Part shown: piece after piece, positions 1 to 6,880 of the stretch | Position numbering within the stretch: the first letter of the stretch is position 1 | Layout of the letters: each line of letters opens with the position of its first letter | Origin: CAYGZM01 sp964354365 | GTDB taxonomy: Bacteria; Planctomycetota; Phycisphaerae; Sedimentisphaerales; Anaerobacaceae | Length of the DNA stretch: 9,930 bases | Reading direction: 5' to 3' | Assembly (NCBI GenBank): GCA_964354365.1 | Contig: CAYGZM010000137.1 | Location: 1-9,930 of the forward strand | Translations under genes and position numbers: made by a program | Notes under the pieces: model-generated | What the model was told of the DNA's origin: nothing | Databases searched by the model: none | The model's input: the letters and a program-made list of their open reading frames with translations, nothing else

Positions 1-866
1 CCCATTCCGACAATGTAATCAAGAACGGCGCGAATCCTGCCGTGACAATGAATTCTGGCGAAACCGCCGTGCTCCTGGATAACCTTTACCATCGGTCCGG
101 TGTAACGGACTACATACTCTTTGAACAAATGCGGCGGCAGGTAAGGTTCGGCGGCGTATTCAGGCCCGTAGATGCGCCACAAATGCCCGGCGAATTCCTC
201 AGCAGTTTTCAGGGTCCTGATCTGTATGTGTCGGGAGAGTTTTTCGAGCAGGCGATGGAAGAGCTTCTGTTCAGTCAAAGCGACCACGGTGAATTCTTCC
301 ATACTGAACAGAGACGCTGCGGCGCAAATCGGGTCTTCCGTATCCACCATTATGATGCCGCGGTCGGCCAGCTCCCGGTCTTCTTCCATGAGGCTGGTTA
401 CATCAACATCTTCGGCGAATGTTTCATCAGGCAGCTCCAGATAGGCCCTCAGATCATCGGGGCCTTTGAGCAGGTGCTCCACCGTCCAGACGGTGTCAAT
501 ATCCGGACTGCGGCGCGTCAGCATAGTCATATTTTTGCCGCCGATTTTCAAAGTCGTGGCAGTGAAACGACAGCCGTTCTTTACATATTCTTCGGTTTTG
601 AAGAATTTGTCGTGGCTATTGTCGCCGCACGATTTGCCGGATATCAATTCGTGGGAGCGCAATCTGCTCGGGCTGCGCATACGAATAAGGTCTGTCTGTT
701 CCTCCGCGAGCTGGAGCAAGGGCTGCCAGGATGGATCGTTATAAACGTTGAACTCATCCGGATCGGACGGGTCAACGTGGAATCCGCCTACCTCGTAGAA
801 GCTGACGGCGGGCCGGTCAACAGGCTCACCGCGTAAAGTCGCCATCAGTCTTTCACGGCTGTTCAT
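1..866 (-). CDS. Uroporphyrinogen decarboxylase (URO-D)-like / corrinoid methyltransferase-like protein, 3' end cut by window edge
   Basis: I translated the minus strand from 866; the frame stays open for 288 codons to the window edge. The N-terminus MNSRERLMATLRGEPVDRPA is typical of the URO-D/MtaA-CmuA-like superfamily. Further on, the stretch with G-P-E-Y-A at about 234-238 and the YVVRYTGPMVKVIQEHGG region (251-268) leading to IHCHG (272-276) matches the family's central barrel strand. In corrinoid methyltransferases a zinc site is built from His-x-Cys plus a later Cys. Here the first motif reads H273-C274-H275, so the usual Cys position is His, and the later part is outside the window. 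True heme-pathway HemE is unlikely given the N-terminus and the operon context. The start overlaps the preceding small gene by 14 bp, suggesting translational coupling. The family starts at this Met rather than at Met8. The substrate is unknown; a demethylase role is inference. Confidence 0.8.
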   Translation of the reverse strand, partial: MNSRERLMATLRGEPVDRPAVSFYEVGGFHVDPSDPDEFNVYNDPSWQPLLQLAEEQTDLIRMRSPSRLRSHELISGKSCGDNSHDKFFKTEEYVKNGCRFTATTLKIGGKNMTMLTRRSPDIDTVWTVEHLLKGPDDLRAYLELPDETFAEDVDVTSLMEEDRELADRGIIMVDTEDPICAAASLFSMEEFTVVALTEQKLFHRLLEKLSRHIQIRTLKTAEEFAGHLWRIYGPEYAAEPYLPPHLFKEYVVRYTGPMVKVIQEHGGFARIHCHGRIRAVLDYIVGM

Positions 867-1035
867 CGTTTCCAGCACCGGGACTTTGCTCTTGCTGGTC
901 ACGCTGTTTGGTAAGCGTCTTGAAGAGCGAAAAGACATCGAAGAAACCGCGGACCAAGACGACTACCACGAGCGCCGCAAATACAGCCAGACTCAAAAAG
1001 AAAAACCACGACCAGAAGTTAACCCAGAAATTCAT
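853..1035 (-). CDS. Small single-pass membrane protein, putative symporter accessory subunit
   Basis: This gene encodes 60 residues. The N-terminus is rich in Trp and Phe (MNFWVNFWSWFFF), followed by one hydrophobic segment at about residues 8-30. The tail is polar and charged (KTLTKQRDQQEQ, then a Gly/Asn/Glu end), so it is probably anchored with the tail in the cytoplasm. It begins 33 bp after the symporter stop and overlaps the start of the URO-D-like gene by 14 bp. It has an AAAGGA element about 10 nt before the ATG. Tiny hydrophobic proteins encoded beside SSS-family symporters are known (for example DUF4212-type small subunits and other short accessory proteins), but I do not recognise this one as a named family. 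Its role as a symporter subunit is inferred from position and size. Placement between two well-supported genes makes it likely to be real. Confidence 0.7.
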   Translation of the reverse strand: MNFWVNFWSWFFFLSLAVFAALVVVVLVRGFFDVFSLFKTLTKQRDQQEQSPGAGNDEQP

Positions 1036-1068
1036 AACCTGCTATCCTTTAACATTGCCCGAGAGGCC

Positions 1069-2664
1069 TCAAGGGGCCGACTGGATACTTGAACGCCGGT
1101 CCGGAAATAGAAGCGAACCCATTACCATAAGTATAGTCGCCATCGCTATCACGCTAAGACCGACAAACGCACTCCATCTTGCAGACGGTATAGCGTCAAC
1201 ATAAGCCCGAACGTGACTGGCGTGCGTCCCAAAAGATCCGATAAGACCAAGCACCGAGTCTCGCACCGGCTTTAGTCCGAGGACGGCAAAGAAACCGCAA
1301 ATCAGGGCTAAGTATGCCCCTACTTTGCTTGCACGCCTCCAGTATAGGCCAAATACGAGCAAGGGAATGGCCCCGGTGAAGTAAATGGCCCCGGAAATCG
1401 CCATATAATCCCAGAGATCTTGACCCACGTCGTACCAGAGTCCCCAAACCAGGATGTAGATGCCGATTAATACAATAAAAACTCGTATCAGCAATACACG
1501 CACTTTTGAGGATAATTCTTTTTTGAACCACGGCGCCACGACATCTTGAGTCAGCACCGAACTCCAGCACAATAAATAACTATCGTGTGTTGACATAAAC
1601 GCAGCCAACATCCCCGCTGTGACAATGCCGATAAATCCGGCAGGAAGAATTTGGCTTAGAAATACCGGCAAAGCCATCAAGGTTGCCTGCGGGTCTGCAG
1701 GACCATTCTCGGGAATGAAGATGTCTTTAAGTTTATCATTATGAGCAAGATAGACAAAGGCGCTAATCCCGAGGAAGTAAGGTATCAGAAACCGAATCAG
1801 AAATCCGACCGAGGCAAAGGTGTAAATCCGCTTAACCGTTCTTGTGCTGTCTGCGGCGCAGGCGCGCATCACAGCCGTTTGCCAAATCGCACAATTCACC
1901 AGTCCCAGGACGAACATCCATATCACATAAGAAGTTCCGAAGCCCTCGCCGTGGAACGGATTAAAGCCCGCCTCGCCCTTCAAGTCGGATACAGTCTGAA
2001 TGATATTTTGCCAGCCCAGGTGTTTGATACATAAGAAGCTCGCCGCCAGCAGACTGATAGAAAGAACTCCAAATTGGATATAGTCGAGAACCACTTCTGA
2101 GACCATCCCGCCCAGAGTAGTATAGAGTAATACCATTCCCAGCAAAACGGTCATTATGATTTTCAGGTGAATATCCTCGGTCAGACCGGTAACTCCCATC
2201 ATAAAGAGGGAGCTTGCTTTAAGGAACATTCCCATATTGAGGATGCCGGAGAGCGCCAATATGATTCCGCCCAAGATGCGGACGCCCCGCCCGAAGCGCC
2301 TATGGTAAAACTCCGGGATTGTCATCACCTTCATCCTTCGTAGGGGCACTACGATAAAACCGGTCAATCCGACTACCAGAGCCACGATAGCCGAAGCCAG
2401 CGCTATATGAAAGGCCGCGAAGCCGCCGGTGAAGCCCTTTTGGGCTGAATACATAACCGTAACCAGGCATAACTCGGTTGCAATCATACTGGCCACCGCC
2501 AGAAAGGTTTTCAGCCCTCTGCCGGCCACAATGAAATCTGTAACATTACTGACATATCGTTTTACATAAACCCCAATAGCCACAATGACAACGACGTAGC
2601 CTGTGACGATGCACCAGTCCCAGGGGCCAAAATTGGTTTCAATTCCAAGAGCGTTCAAGTCCAT
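1069..2664 (-). CDS. Solute:sodium symporter (SSS family) transporter
   Basis: This is a 531-residue polytopic inner-membrane protein with roughly 12-14 hydrophobic helices along its whole length, the normal size for SSS (PutP/SGLT-like) carriers. Family landmarks are MTIPEFYHRRFGRGVR (114-129), YTTLGGMVSEVVLDYIQF (181-198) and MLAAFMSTHDSYLL (352-365). The S358-T359 pair falls where vSGLT-type carriers have the TM8 Ser residues of the Na2 sodium site. It would use the sodium gradient to import a small solute; the operon suggests a sugar, but the substrate cannot be read from sequence. The start at 2664 is chosen because an AAAGAGG ribosome-binding site lies 6 nt upstream and because the frame's further 52 upstream codons are not hydrophobic and run into the preceding gene. 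The 60-residue membrane protein follows it directly. Confidence 0.92.
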   Translation of the reverse strand: MDLNALGIETNFGPWDWCIVTGYVVVIVAIGVYVKRYVSNVTDFIVAGRGLKTFLAVASMIATELCLVTVMYSAQKGFTGGFAAFHIALASAIVALVVGLTGFIVVPLRRMKVMTIPEFYHRRFGRGVRILGGIILALSGILNMGMFLKASSLFMMGVTGLTEDIHLKIIMTVLLGMVLLYTTLGGMVSEVVLDYIQFGVLSISLLAASFLCIKHLGWQNIIQTVSDLKGEAGFNPFHGEGFGTSYVIWMFVLGLVNCAIWQTAVMRACAADSTRTVKRIYTFASVGFLIRFLIPYFLGISAFVYLAHNDKLKDIFIPENGPADPQATLMALPVFLSQILPAGFIGIVTAGMLAAFMSTHDSYLLCWSSVLTQDVVAPWFKKELSSKVRVLLIRVFIVLIGIYILVWGLWYDVGQDLWDYMAISGAIYFTGAIPLLVFGLYWRRASKVGAYLALICGFFAVLGLKPVRDSVLGLIGSFGTHASHVRAYVDAIPSARWSAFVGLSVIAMATILMVMGSLLFPDRRSSIQSAP

Positions 2665-2670
2665 ATCATT

Positions 2671-2677
2671 CCTCTTT
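2671..2677 (-). promoter_or_regulatory. Ribosome-binding site of the symporter gene
   Basis: The minus strand reads AAAGAGG, 6 nt before the ATG at 2664. This fixes the start of the symporter and rules out the longer open frame that begins at 2820 inside the preceding gene. Confidence 0.75.
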
Positions 2678-2698
2678 GCCGGACAGTGGGCCGTGCCA

Positions 2699-2710
2699 TC
2701 CCTTGCGGGA
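2699..2710 (-). other. Small intercistronic hairpin with GNRA-type loop
   Basis: On the minus strand, the 52-bp gap between the DUF5107/TPR gene and the symporter contains TCCC-GCAA-GGGA. This is a 4-bp stem closed by a GCAA (GNRA-type) tetraloop. There is no T-tract, so it does not look like an intrinsic terminator. It could affect mRNA processing or stability, or be chance. The perfect palindrome CACAATTGTG (2718-2727) spans the stop codon next to it. Confidence 0.3.
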
Positions 2711-2716
2711 AGTGGT

Positions 2717-5700
2717 TCACAATTGTGTTGGAAGCGCCTCCATACAGAGCTTACGGTATTTGTTCTGTTCGCCTGAGCCTTCCGGCCCGGCGGCGCCCTG
2801 CTCCCAGGCCGAGCGTGCATCTTGGAGACGCCCGAGAGCCTCCAGCGCCTTTCCCCTCCAGTAGTGGGCGGGCGCCTCCTGAGGTTTATTCGAGCGCCCC
2901 ACGCCTATATTAGCCGGATATGTCAGAGCCGCCTCAAAATCCTGTAAAGCCGCCTTGAAGTCCTTATCCGCAAGGCGTTTTTGCCCTCGCTCTATATGCG
3001 CCTTGTTGAAGATGTCCCACGTGATTGTCTGGCCTTCCCAGTTGACGAAATAAGGGGTCGATTCGAGCAAATCAATAGCATCGGTGTACCGCTGCTCATC
3101 CAGATAGGCCTGGGCGAGCATGATAATCACATCCGCGCGTCTGAGCTTCTCAGCCGGCGTCGATTCGAGGACCTTTATTGCCTCGGGGCGCCTGTTTGCG
3201 GCCAGCAGAATATCCGCCAAATCGCGATACAGGGTCTGGTCTTTCGGCCGGGCGGCGATGGCTTTACGGTAGAGCCCCTCAGCCTTGGCAAGATCCTCTT
3301 CCACTGCCCAGGCATACAGGCCGAGATTGCGAAACGCGATACTGAGGGATGGATCCAGTTCGGCGGCCTTTCGCCAATGCGCGGCGGCCTCCTCAAGCCG
3401 GCCAAGATGCCCGTAAAGATTCCCGATGTGCAGATGCGCGTACACATCCCTGGGATTCGCTTCAATGGCGTACTTCAAAACCTCCAACGTTTCCGGCCGT
3501 GACGGAAAGATGTAGTCCCTGTAGGTCTCGGCGGCCTGGCTGAGATATGCCCCGGCACCGGCTTGGTCCGACAGTACTGACGAGAAGTAAGCCAGGTAAT
3601 AAAGCGGTATAGGATTGCGTTCGGCTTGCGGAACCGCCTCAACGCACGCCGCTTTGAGCAGCCTGGCGGCTTCGTTCACGAGTCCCAGCTCAGCGAAGGT
3701 AAGGGCGGTCTGGAGCATCTCAAAATCATCTTCGCCCACAAAGGCCCGCGCTTCCCGCACAAAGGCAGCCATTGCACTATTGGATTGCAGCGCCAGCGCC
3801 GCCCTTGGCGCCAGGTCAGTGGGGTCCTGGGCGATTCTTGCTTCGGCGTGTTTGTATGCAGATTTGGCGTTTCCGGAGGCGTACAACGCCAGCAGCAAAT
3901 GATCCTTTGCCTTGGTGTCCCTCTGATTCAGCCGGACGGAAGTTTCGAAGGCCTCTACGGCTTTAGAATAATCTTCCAAGCGCATGAAAGCCCGGCCAGC
4001 CAGGTCATAGCCGACAGAGGCGGCGCCAAAGCACCTCGCCGCCTTGTAAGCGCACCGAAGTGCTTCCTCCTCATTTCTCAGCCTCAAGTGGCTCACTCCT
4101 ATGAAATACCACGACAACCCGTCGCCGGCATCTCTATCCAGGGCTTTTTCCAGCCGCTGAATCGTTTTCTCGTAGAGCCCTGCTTCAAAATCAAGCACCG
4201 CCAGTGCCCGCAGCGCAGGCGAATACTGCGCATCATCCGCCAGTGCTTTTTCATAGTACTCACGCGCCTTGTTGCGGTTTGTCGCCAAGTCGCACTTTCG
4301 CCCTTTGAGATACTTCTCCTCCGCGCTTAGTTCTTCATCGGGTTTTTGGGCAAGCCTGGCAGGCTCGGGCGGAGAAACCTTCGGGATAGGCAGAGGAGTA
4401 ACAAAGGAGGCGAGGACGCTTCCGTTTTGCGCCTTGATTGTTACATCAACAGGCGACTTGGGAGATGGAGAAAGTGTCACTACCTGGGGGGCAGCCGGAG
4501 AGAGGTCCATAAGCTTTCTAAGAAGTTCCTCACGTCCTTCAGAAAGGACGCAAACTGCTCCACGAAACCTGCTCGTCCCGAGGATACGGAGCTGGAGCTT
4601 GTCGGCCTCGCGGACAGTCTGAATGGCCACATCCTTTGTCGCGTATTCGAAGCCCTCGCCGAGTCCGTGCACGGGGTACCACTGTTCCTGCCACGAGATT
4701 TCGTCTCTGGGCAGCAGCATTCCGTAGTCGGACTGAGTCGGCAGCGGCCCGCTTTGGACCTCTATGTATGGGCCGTCATCATCGCTGAGGTTCTTCTGGC
4801 TTACCAGGCCGAAGTCCCAGGTCCCCCACGTCCAGGCCTTCTTCCCGCTTAGCTCGCGGTGGTCGGCCACTTGCACAATTCCGCGGTCCGCATCCACATC
4901 GTAGGCCCCGAAGAATCCGAAGACACAGTTGACTGAGAAAATCGATGCCCAGGTTTCATAGTTCTTCAGCCAGGACAGATCCCTGCCTTTGTGAATGGGC
5001 CAGGAAAAGAACTCGATAGCGTTATGGTCCGTCCCAAGAGTCATAGGATATATAAAACGCGTGCCCGGTCTGTTGGGAAAGGCCGTGCAGTTCCAGAAAT
5101 AGTACGGGCTTATCGCATCTATTGGGTTGAAGATGCGGACCCGCTCATCTAAATAGGCTTTGCCCGGGTGCAGAGTCACCCGCACGGTCCAGCGTGTTCG
5201 CTGAGTCTTTTCCAAATTGCTGATTTCGAGATAGGCTGAGCCGTCCGCGTTTCGACCGATAAGTGCATTCACCGGCGAGAGGATGGTAACGGTGTGCCCC
5301 TGCGGTCCGGCGTTCCACTCAACCCCGCCGCTGATCCAGGCGCCGCGCATCGCTATCATGCCCGGCTTGATTACGCTGTTGTAGTGGAACATCTCTTTGC
5401 CTTCGGTCTTGTCCAAAACTGAATGGAGACGGCCGCCCAGCTCAGGCAGACAGGTGACCTTCAAGTATTCATTTTCAAGGAACAGGGCTTTGTAGGTTCG
5501 CTCTTCCTTCGTTCTGGAAAGGTGGTCCTGCATCGTATAAGGATAAACAATGGAGCCTTTGACGGTTGTTGAGAACTTGACTTCGCCTTCCAGCGCCCAG
5601 AGTTTTGGATTGACGTCTTGCGCCCAGCCGTATGTGGGAATTGTTAAGGCGCCTTCCCAGGCCCTGACCTTTGCCCGGCACGGATTGGCCGGCAGGAACA

Positions 5701-5749
5701 ACCATAAGCAAAGCGGAATGATATTTAAGGCTCTCAGAAAGGTTCTCAT
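2717..5749 (-). CDS. Exported DUF5107-domain protein with C-terminal TPR array
   Basis: The product has 1010 residues. Residues 1-26 form a signal peptide: basic MRTFLR, a hydrophobic core, and probable cleavage after PCRA. Cys24 follows Pro, so it is a poor lipobox. Residues about 30-400 carry the DUF5107 pattern: WEGALTIPTYGW (31-42), a VYPY element (68-71), LENEYLKVTCLPELGGR (91-107) and AWISGGVEWN (137-146). DUF5107 belongs with galactose-mutarotase-like (aldose epimerase-fold) beta-sandwich domains that bind carbohydrates. After a Pro-rich linker (about 451-475), tandem TPR helices run from about 476 to near the C-terminus, for example LEEAAAHWRKAAELDPS. It probably binds or acts on sugars in the periplasm or at the cell surface while the TPRs hold partners. 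The start at 5749 is preferred because AGGTGA lies 5 nt upstream; a GTG at 5758 would sit inside that site. It lies 21 bp after the kinase gene. The reaction is unknown. Confidence 0.88.
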   Translation of the reverse strand: MRTFLRALNIIPLCLWLFLPANPCRAKVRAWEGALTIPTYGWAQDVNPKLWALEGEVKFSTTVKGSIVYPYTMQDHLSRTKEERTYKALFLENEYLKVTCLPELGGRLHSVLDKTEGKEMFHYNSVIKPGMIAMRGAWISGGVEWNAGPQGHTVTILSPVNALIGRNADGSAYLEISNLEKTQRTRWTVRVTLHPGKAYLDERVRIFNPIDAISPYYFWNCTAFPNRPGTRFIYPMTLGTDHNAIEFFSWPIHKGRDLSWLKNYETWASIFSVNCVFGFFGAYDVDADRGIVQVADHRELSGKKAWTWGTWDFGLVSQKNLSDDDGPYIEVQSGPLPTQSDYGMLLPRDEISWQEQWYPVHGLGEGFEYATKDVAIQTVREADKLQLRILGTSRFRGAVCVLSEGREELLRKLMDLSPAAPQVVTLSPSPKSPVDVTIKAQNGSVLASFVTPLPIPKVSPPEPARLAQKPDEELSAEEKYLKGRKCDLATNRNKAREYYEKALADDAQYSPALRALAVLDFEAGLYEKTIQRLEKALDRDAGDGLSWYFIGVSHLRLRNEEEALRCAYKAARCFGAASVGYDLAGRAFMRLEDYSKAVEAFETSVRLNQRDTKAKDHLLLALYASGNAKSAYKHAEARIAQDPTDLAPRAALALQSNSAMAAFVREARAFVGEDDFEMLQTALTFAELGLVNEAARLLKAACVEAVPQAERNPIPLYYLAYFSSVLSDQAGAGAYLSQAAETYRDYIFPSRPETLEVLKYAIEANPRDVYAHLHIGNLYGHLGRLEEAAAHWRKAAELDPSLSIAFRNLGLYAWAVEEDLAKAEGLYRKAIAARPKDQTLYRDLADILLAANRRPEAIKVLESTPAEKLRRADVIIMLAQAYLDEQRYTDAIDLLESTPYFVNWEGQTITWDIFNKAHIERGQKRLADKDFKAALQDFEAALTYPANIGVGRSNKPQEAPAHYWRGKALEALGRLQDARSAWEQGAAGPEGSGEQNKYRKLCMEALPTQL

Positions 5750-5754
5750 AATTG

Positions 5755-5760
5755 TCACCT
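5755..5760 (-). promoter_or_regulatory. Ribosome-binding site of the DUF5107/TPR gene
   Basis: The minus strand reads AGGTGA with a 5-nt spacer to ATG at 5749. The in-frame GTG at 5758 overlaps this element, so the site decides in favour of the ATG. It lies in the 21-bp gap after the kinase stop, which favours coupled translation. Confidence 0.75.
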
Positions 5761-5770
5761 CATATTGACA

Positions 5771-6880
5771 TCAATCAGTCTGTTCAAACACCTGTTGGAC
5801 AACCTTGTTCATAGCCTCCTCGTGTTCGATAATCGACTGGACCAGTTTCATCTGTGTACGGCTGCGGTCGAGATTGTGCCCTGCACGGTGAACCTTGTAA
5901 TAGACGTCACCTGCCAGATAGTCGGTGAGAAACCTGATAAACTGTTCAAAGGTGATTAGCTTTGCCGCAAAGACCAGGTGCTTTTTCTCGATGGATGTGA
6001 GAAAGTCCTTTGCGTCCTCAGAATAGCCTCGAACAAGGGCCTGGAACATTGAAAAGTCAACAGCGACTTTCGACAAATCGCGTTCGTCCTCATCGGCGGA
6101 AGTGGCCGCAGTGCGGACCATATCTCCGAAGTCGTAAACCGACAAGCCCGGCATGACGGTATCCAGGTCAATCACGCAAACGCCTTTCTTGGTCGCCTTG
6201 TCCAGCATAACGTTGTTGATTTTCGCATCGTTGTGCACAACGCGAACCGGGATTCTACCTTCGCCGGCCAAATTCAACAAGATGTTACAGATTTCCGCAT
6301 TATCAAACAAGAAGTCAATTTCGCTTTTTGCATCCTTCGCCCGGTTACAGGTATCTTCCTCAAGAACCTGTCGGAAGGTCTCGAATCGCCTGGGCGTATT
6401 GTGAAAGTCGCAAATAGTCTCGTGCAGCGCCGGTCCCGGCAGGTCAATCAGCATCTTCTGGAACCAGCCGAACATTCGTGCCGCTTCGTAGGCCGGTTCC
6501 GGCGATTCGACGGTATCGTATGTGACGGCGCCTTCAATGAAATTGTAAGCGCGCCAGAAGTTGCCTTCAGTGTCTTTGTGAAAGCCGTCGCCGTCATTAC
6601 TCTCGATAACAGTCAATTGGCGAGACGCCTGGTCCGGATCAGTTTCCTTCATCCGGGCGCCTATGTGCCTGGTGACACGGATAATGTTCTCCATCACCGA
6701 GAAAGGATTCTTGAAAATGGCATGATTTATTCGCTGGAGTATGTATCGGATGCTGTGCTTGTTCTGCCTGGTGGTCAGGATATAAGTGTCATTGATGTGG
6801 CCGCGTGGCAGGGGCCTTGCCTCAATCAATTGGCCGCCGATACAAAAATGCTTTGCGATTGACTTGATGTCGTGTTTCAC
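5771..6880 (-). CDS. APH-fold sugar kinase, N-acetylhexosamine 1-kinase (NahK)-like
   Basis: This protein of 369 residues belongs to the aminoglycoside-phosphotransferase/choline-kinase fold. Motifs in order are: GHINDTYILTT (27-37, nucleotide-binding loop region); RYILQRIN (45-52); VVHNDAKINNVML (214-226) with catalytic Asp218 and metal-binding Asn; VIDLDTVMPG (236-245) and YDFGD (249-253), the metal-binding Asp segment; and a C-terminal HNLDRSRTQMKLV (335-347). The N-terminus, the HND and IDLDT motifs and the tail all resemble bifidobacterial NahK/LnpB as I recall it, which phosphorylates N-acetylhexosamines at C1 with ATP. Relatives are often mislabelled mucin-desulfating sulfatase. The GTG start at 6880 is chosen because GGGAG lies 5 nt upstream, it overlaps the preceding stop by one base (TAGTG), and the resulting N-terminus matches NahK length. 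An ATG at 6937 would add 19 residues inside the preceding gene. The product is cytoplasmic. The sugar specificity is not proven. Confidence 0.85.
   Translation of the reverse strand: MKHDIKSIAKHFCIGGQLIEARPLPRGHINDTYILTTRQNKHSIRYILQRINHAIFKNPFSVMENIIRVTRHIGARMKETDPDQASRQLTVIESNDGDGFHKDTEGNFWRAYNFIEGAVTYDTVESPEPAYEAARMFGWFQKMLIDLPGPALHETICDFHNTPRRFETFRQVLEEDTCNRAKDAKSEIDFLFDNAEICNILLNLAGEGRIPVRVVHNDAKINNVMLDKATKKGVCVIDLDTVMPGLSVYDFGDMVRTAATSADEDERDLSKVAVDFSMFQALVRGYSEDAKDFLTSIEKKHLVFAAKLITFEQFIRFLTDYLAGDVYYKVHRAGHNLDRSRTQMKLVQSIIEHEEAMNKVVQQVFEQTD

Noticed and set aside
42..836. Plus-strand open frame of 264 codons
   Set aside because: It is antisense to the URO-D-like gene, whose minus-strand translation gives clear family motifs; the plus-strand product matches nothing and has no ribosome-binding site.
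2665..2820. Extended N-terminus for the symporter (52 more residues)
   Set aside because: The extra residues are not hydrophobic, overlap the end of the preceding gene, and the strong ribosome-binding site AAAGAGG points to the start at 2664.
3626..4330. Plus-strand open frame of 234 codons
   Set aside because: It is antisense to the TPR region of the exported DUF5107 protein, whose frame shows regular helical repeats.
5771..6880. Antibiotic-resistance aminoglycoside phosphotransferase
   Set aside because: The fold is shared, but the NahK-like motifs and the neighbouring sugar nucleotidyltransferase favour a metabolic sugar kinase.
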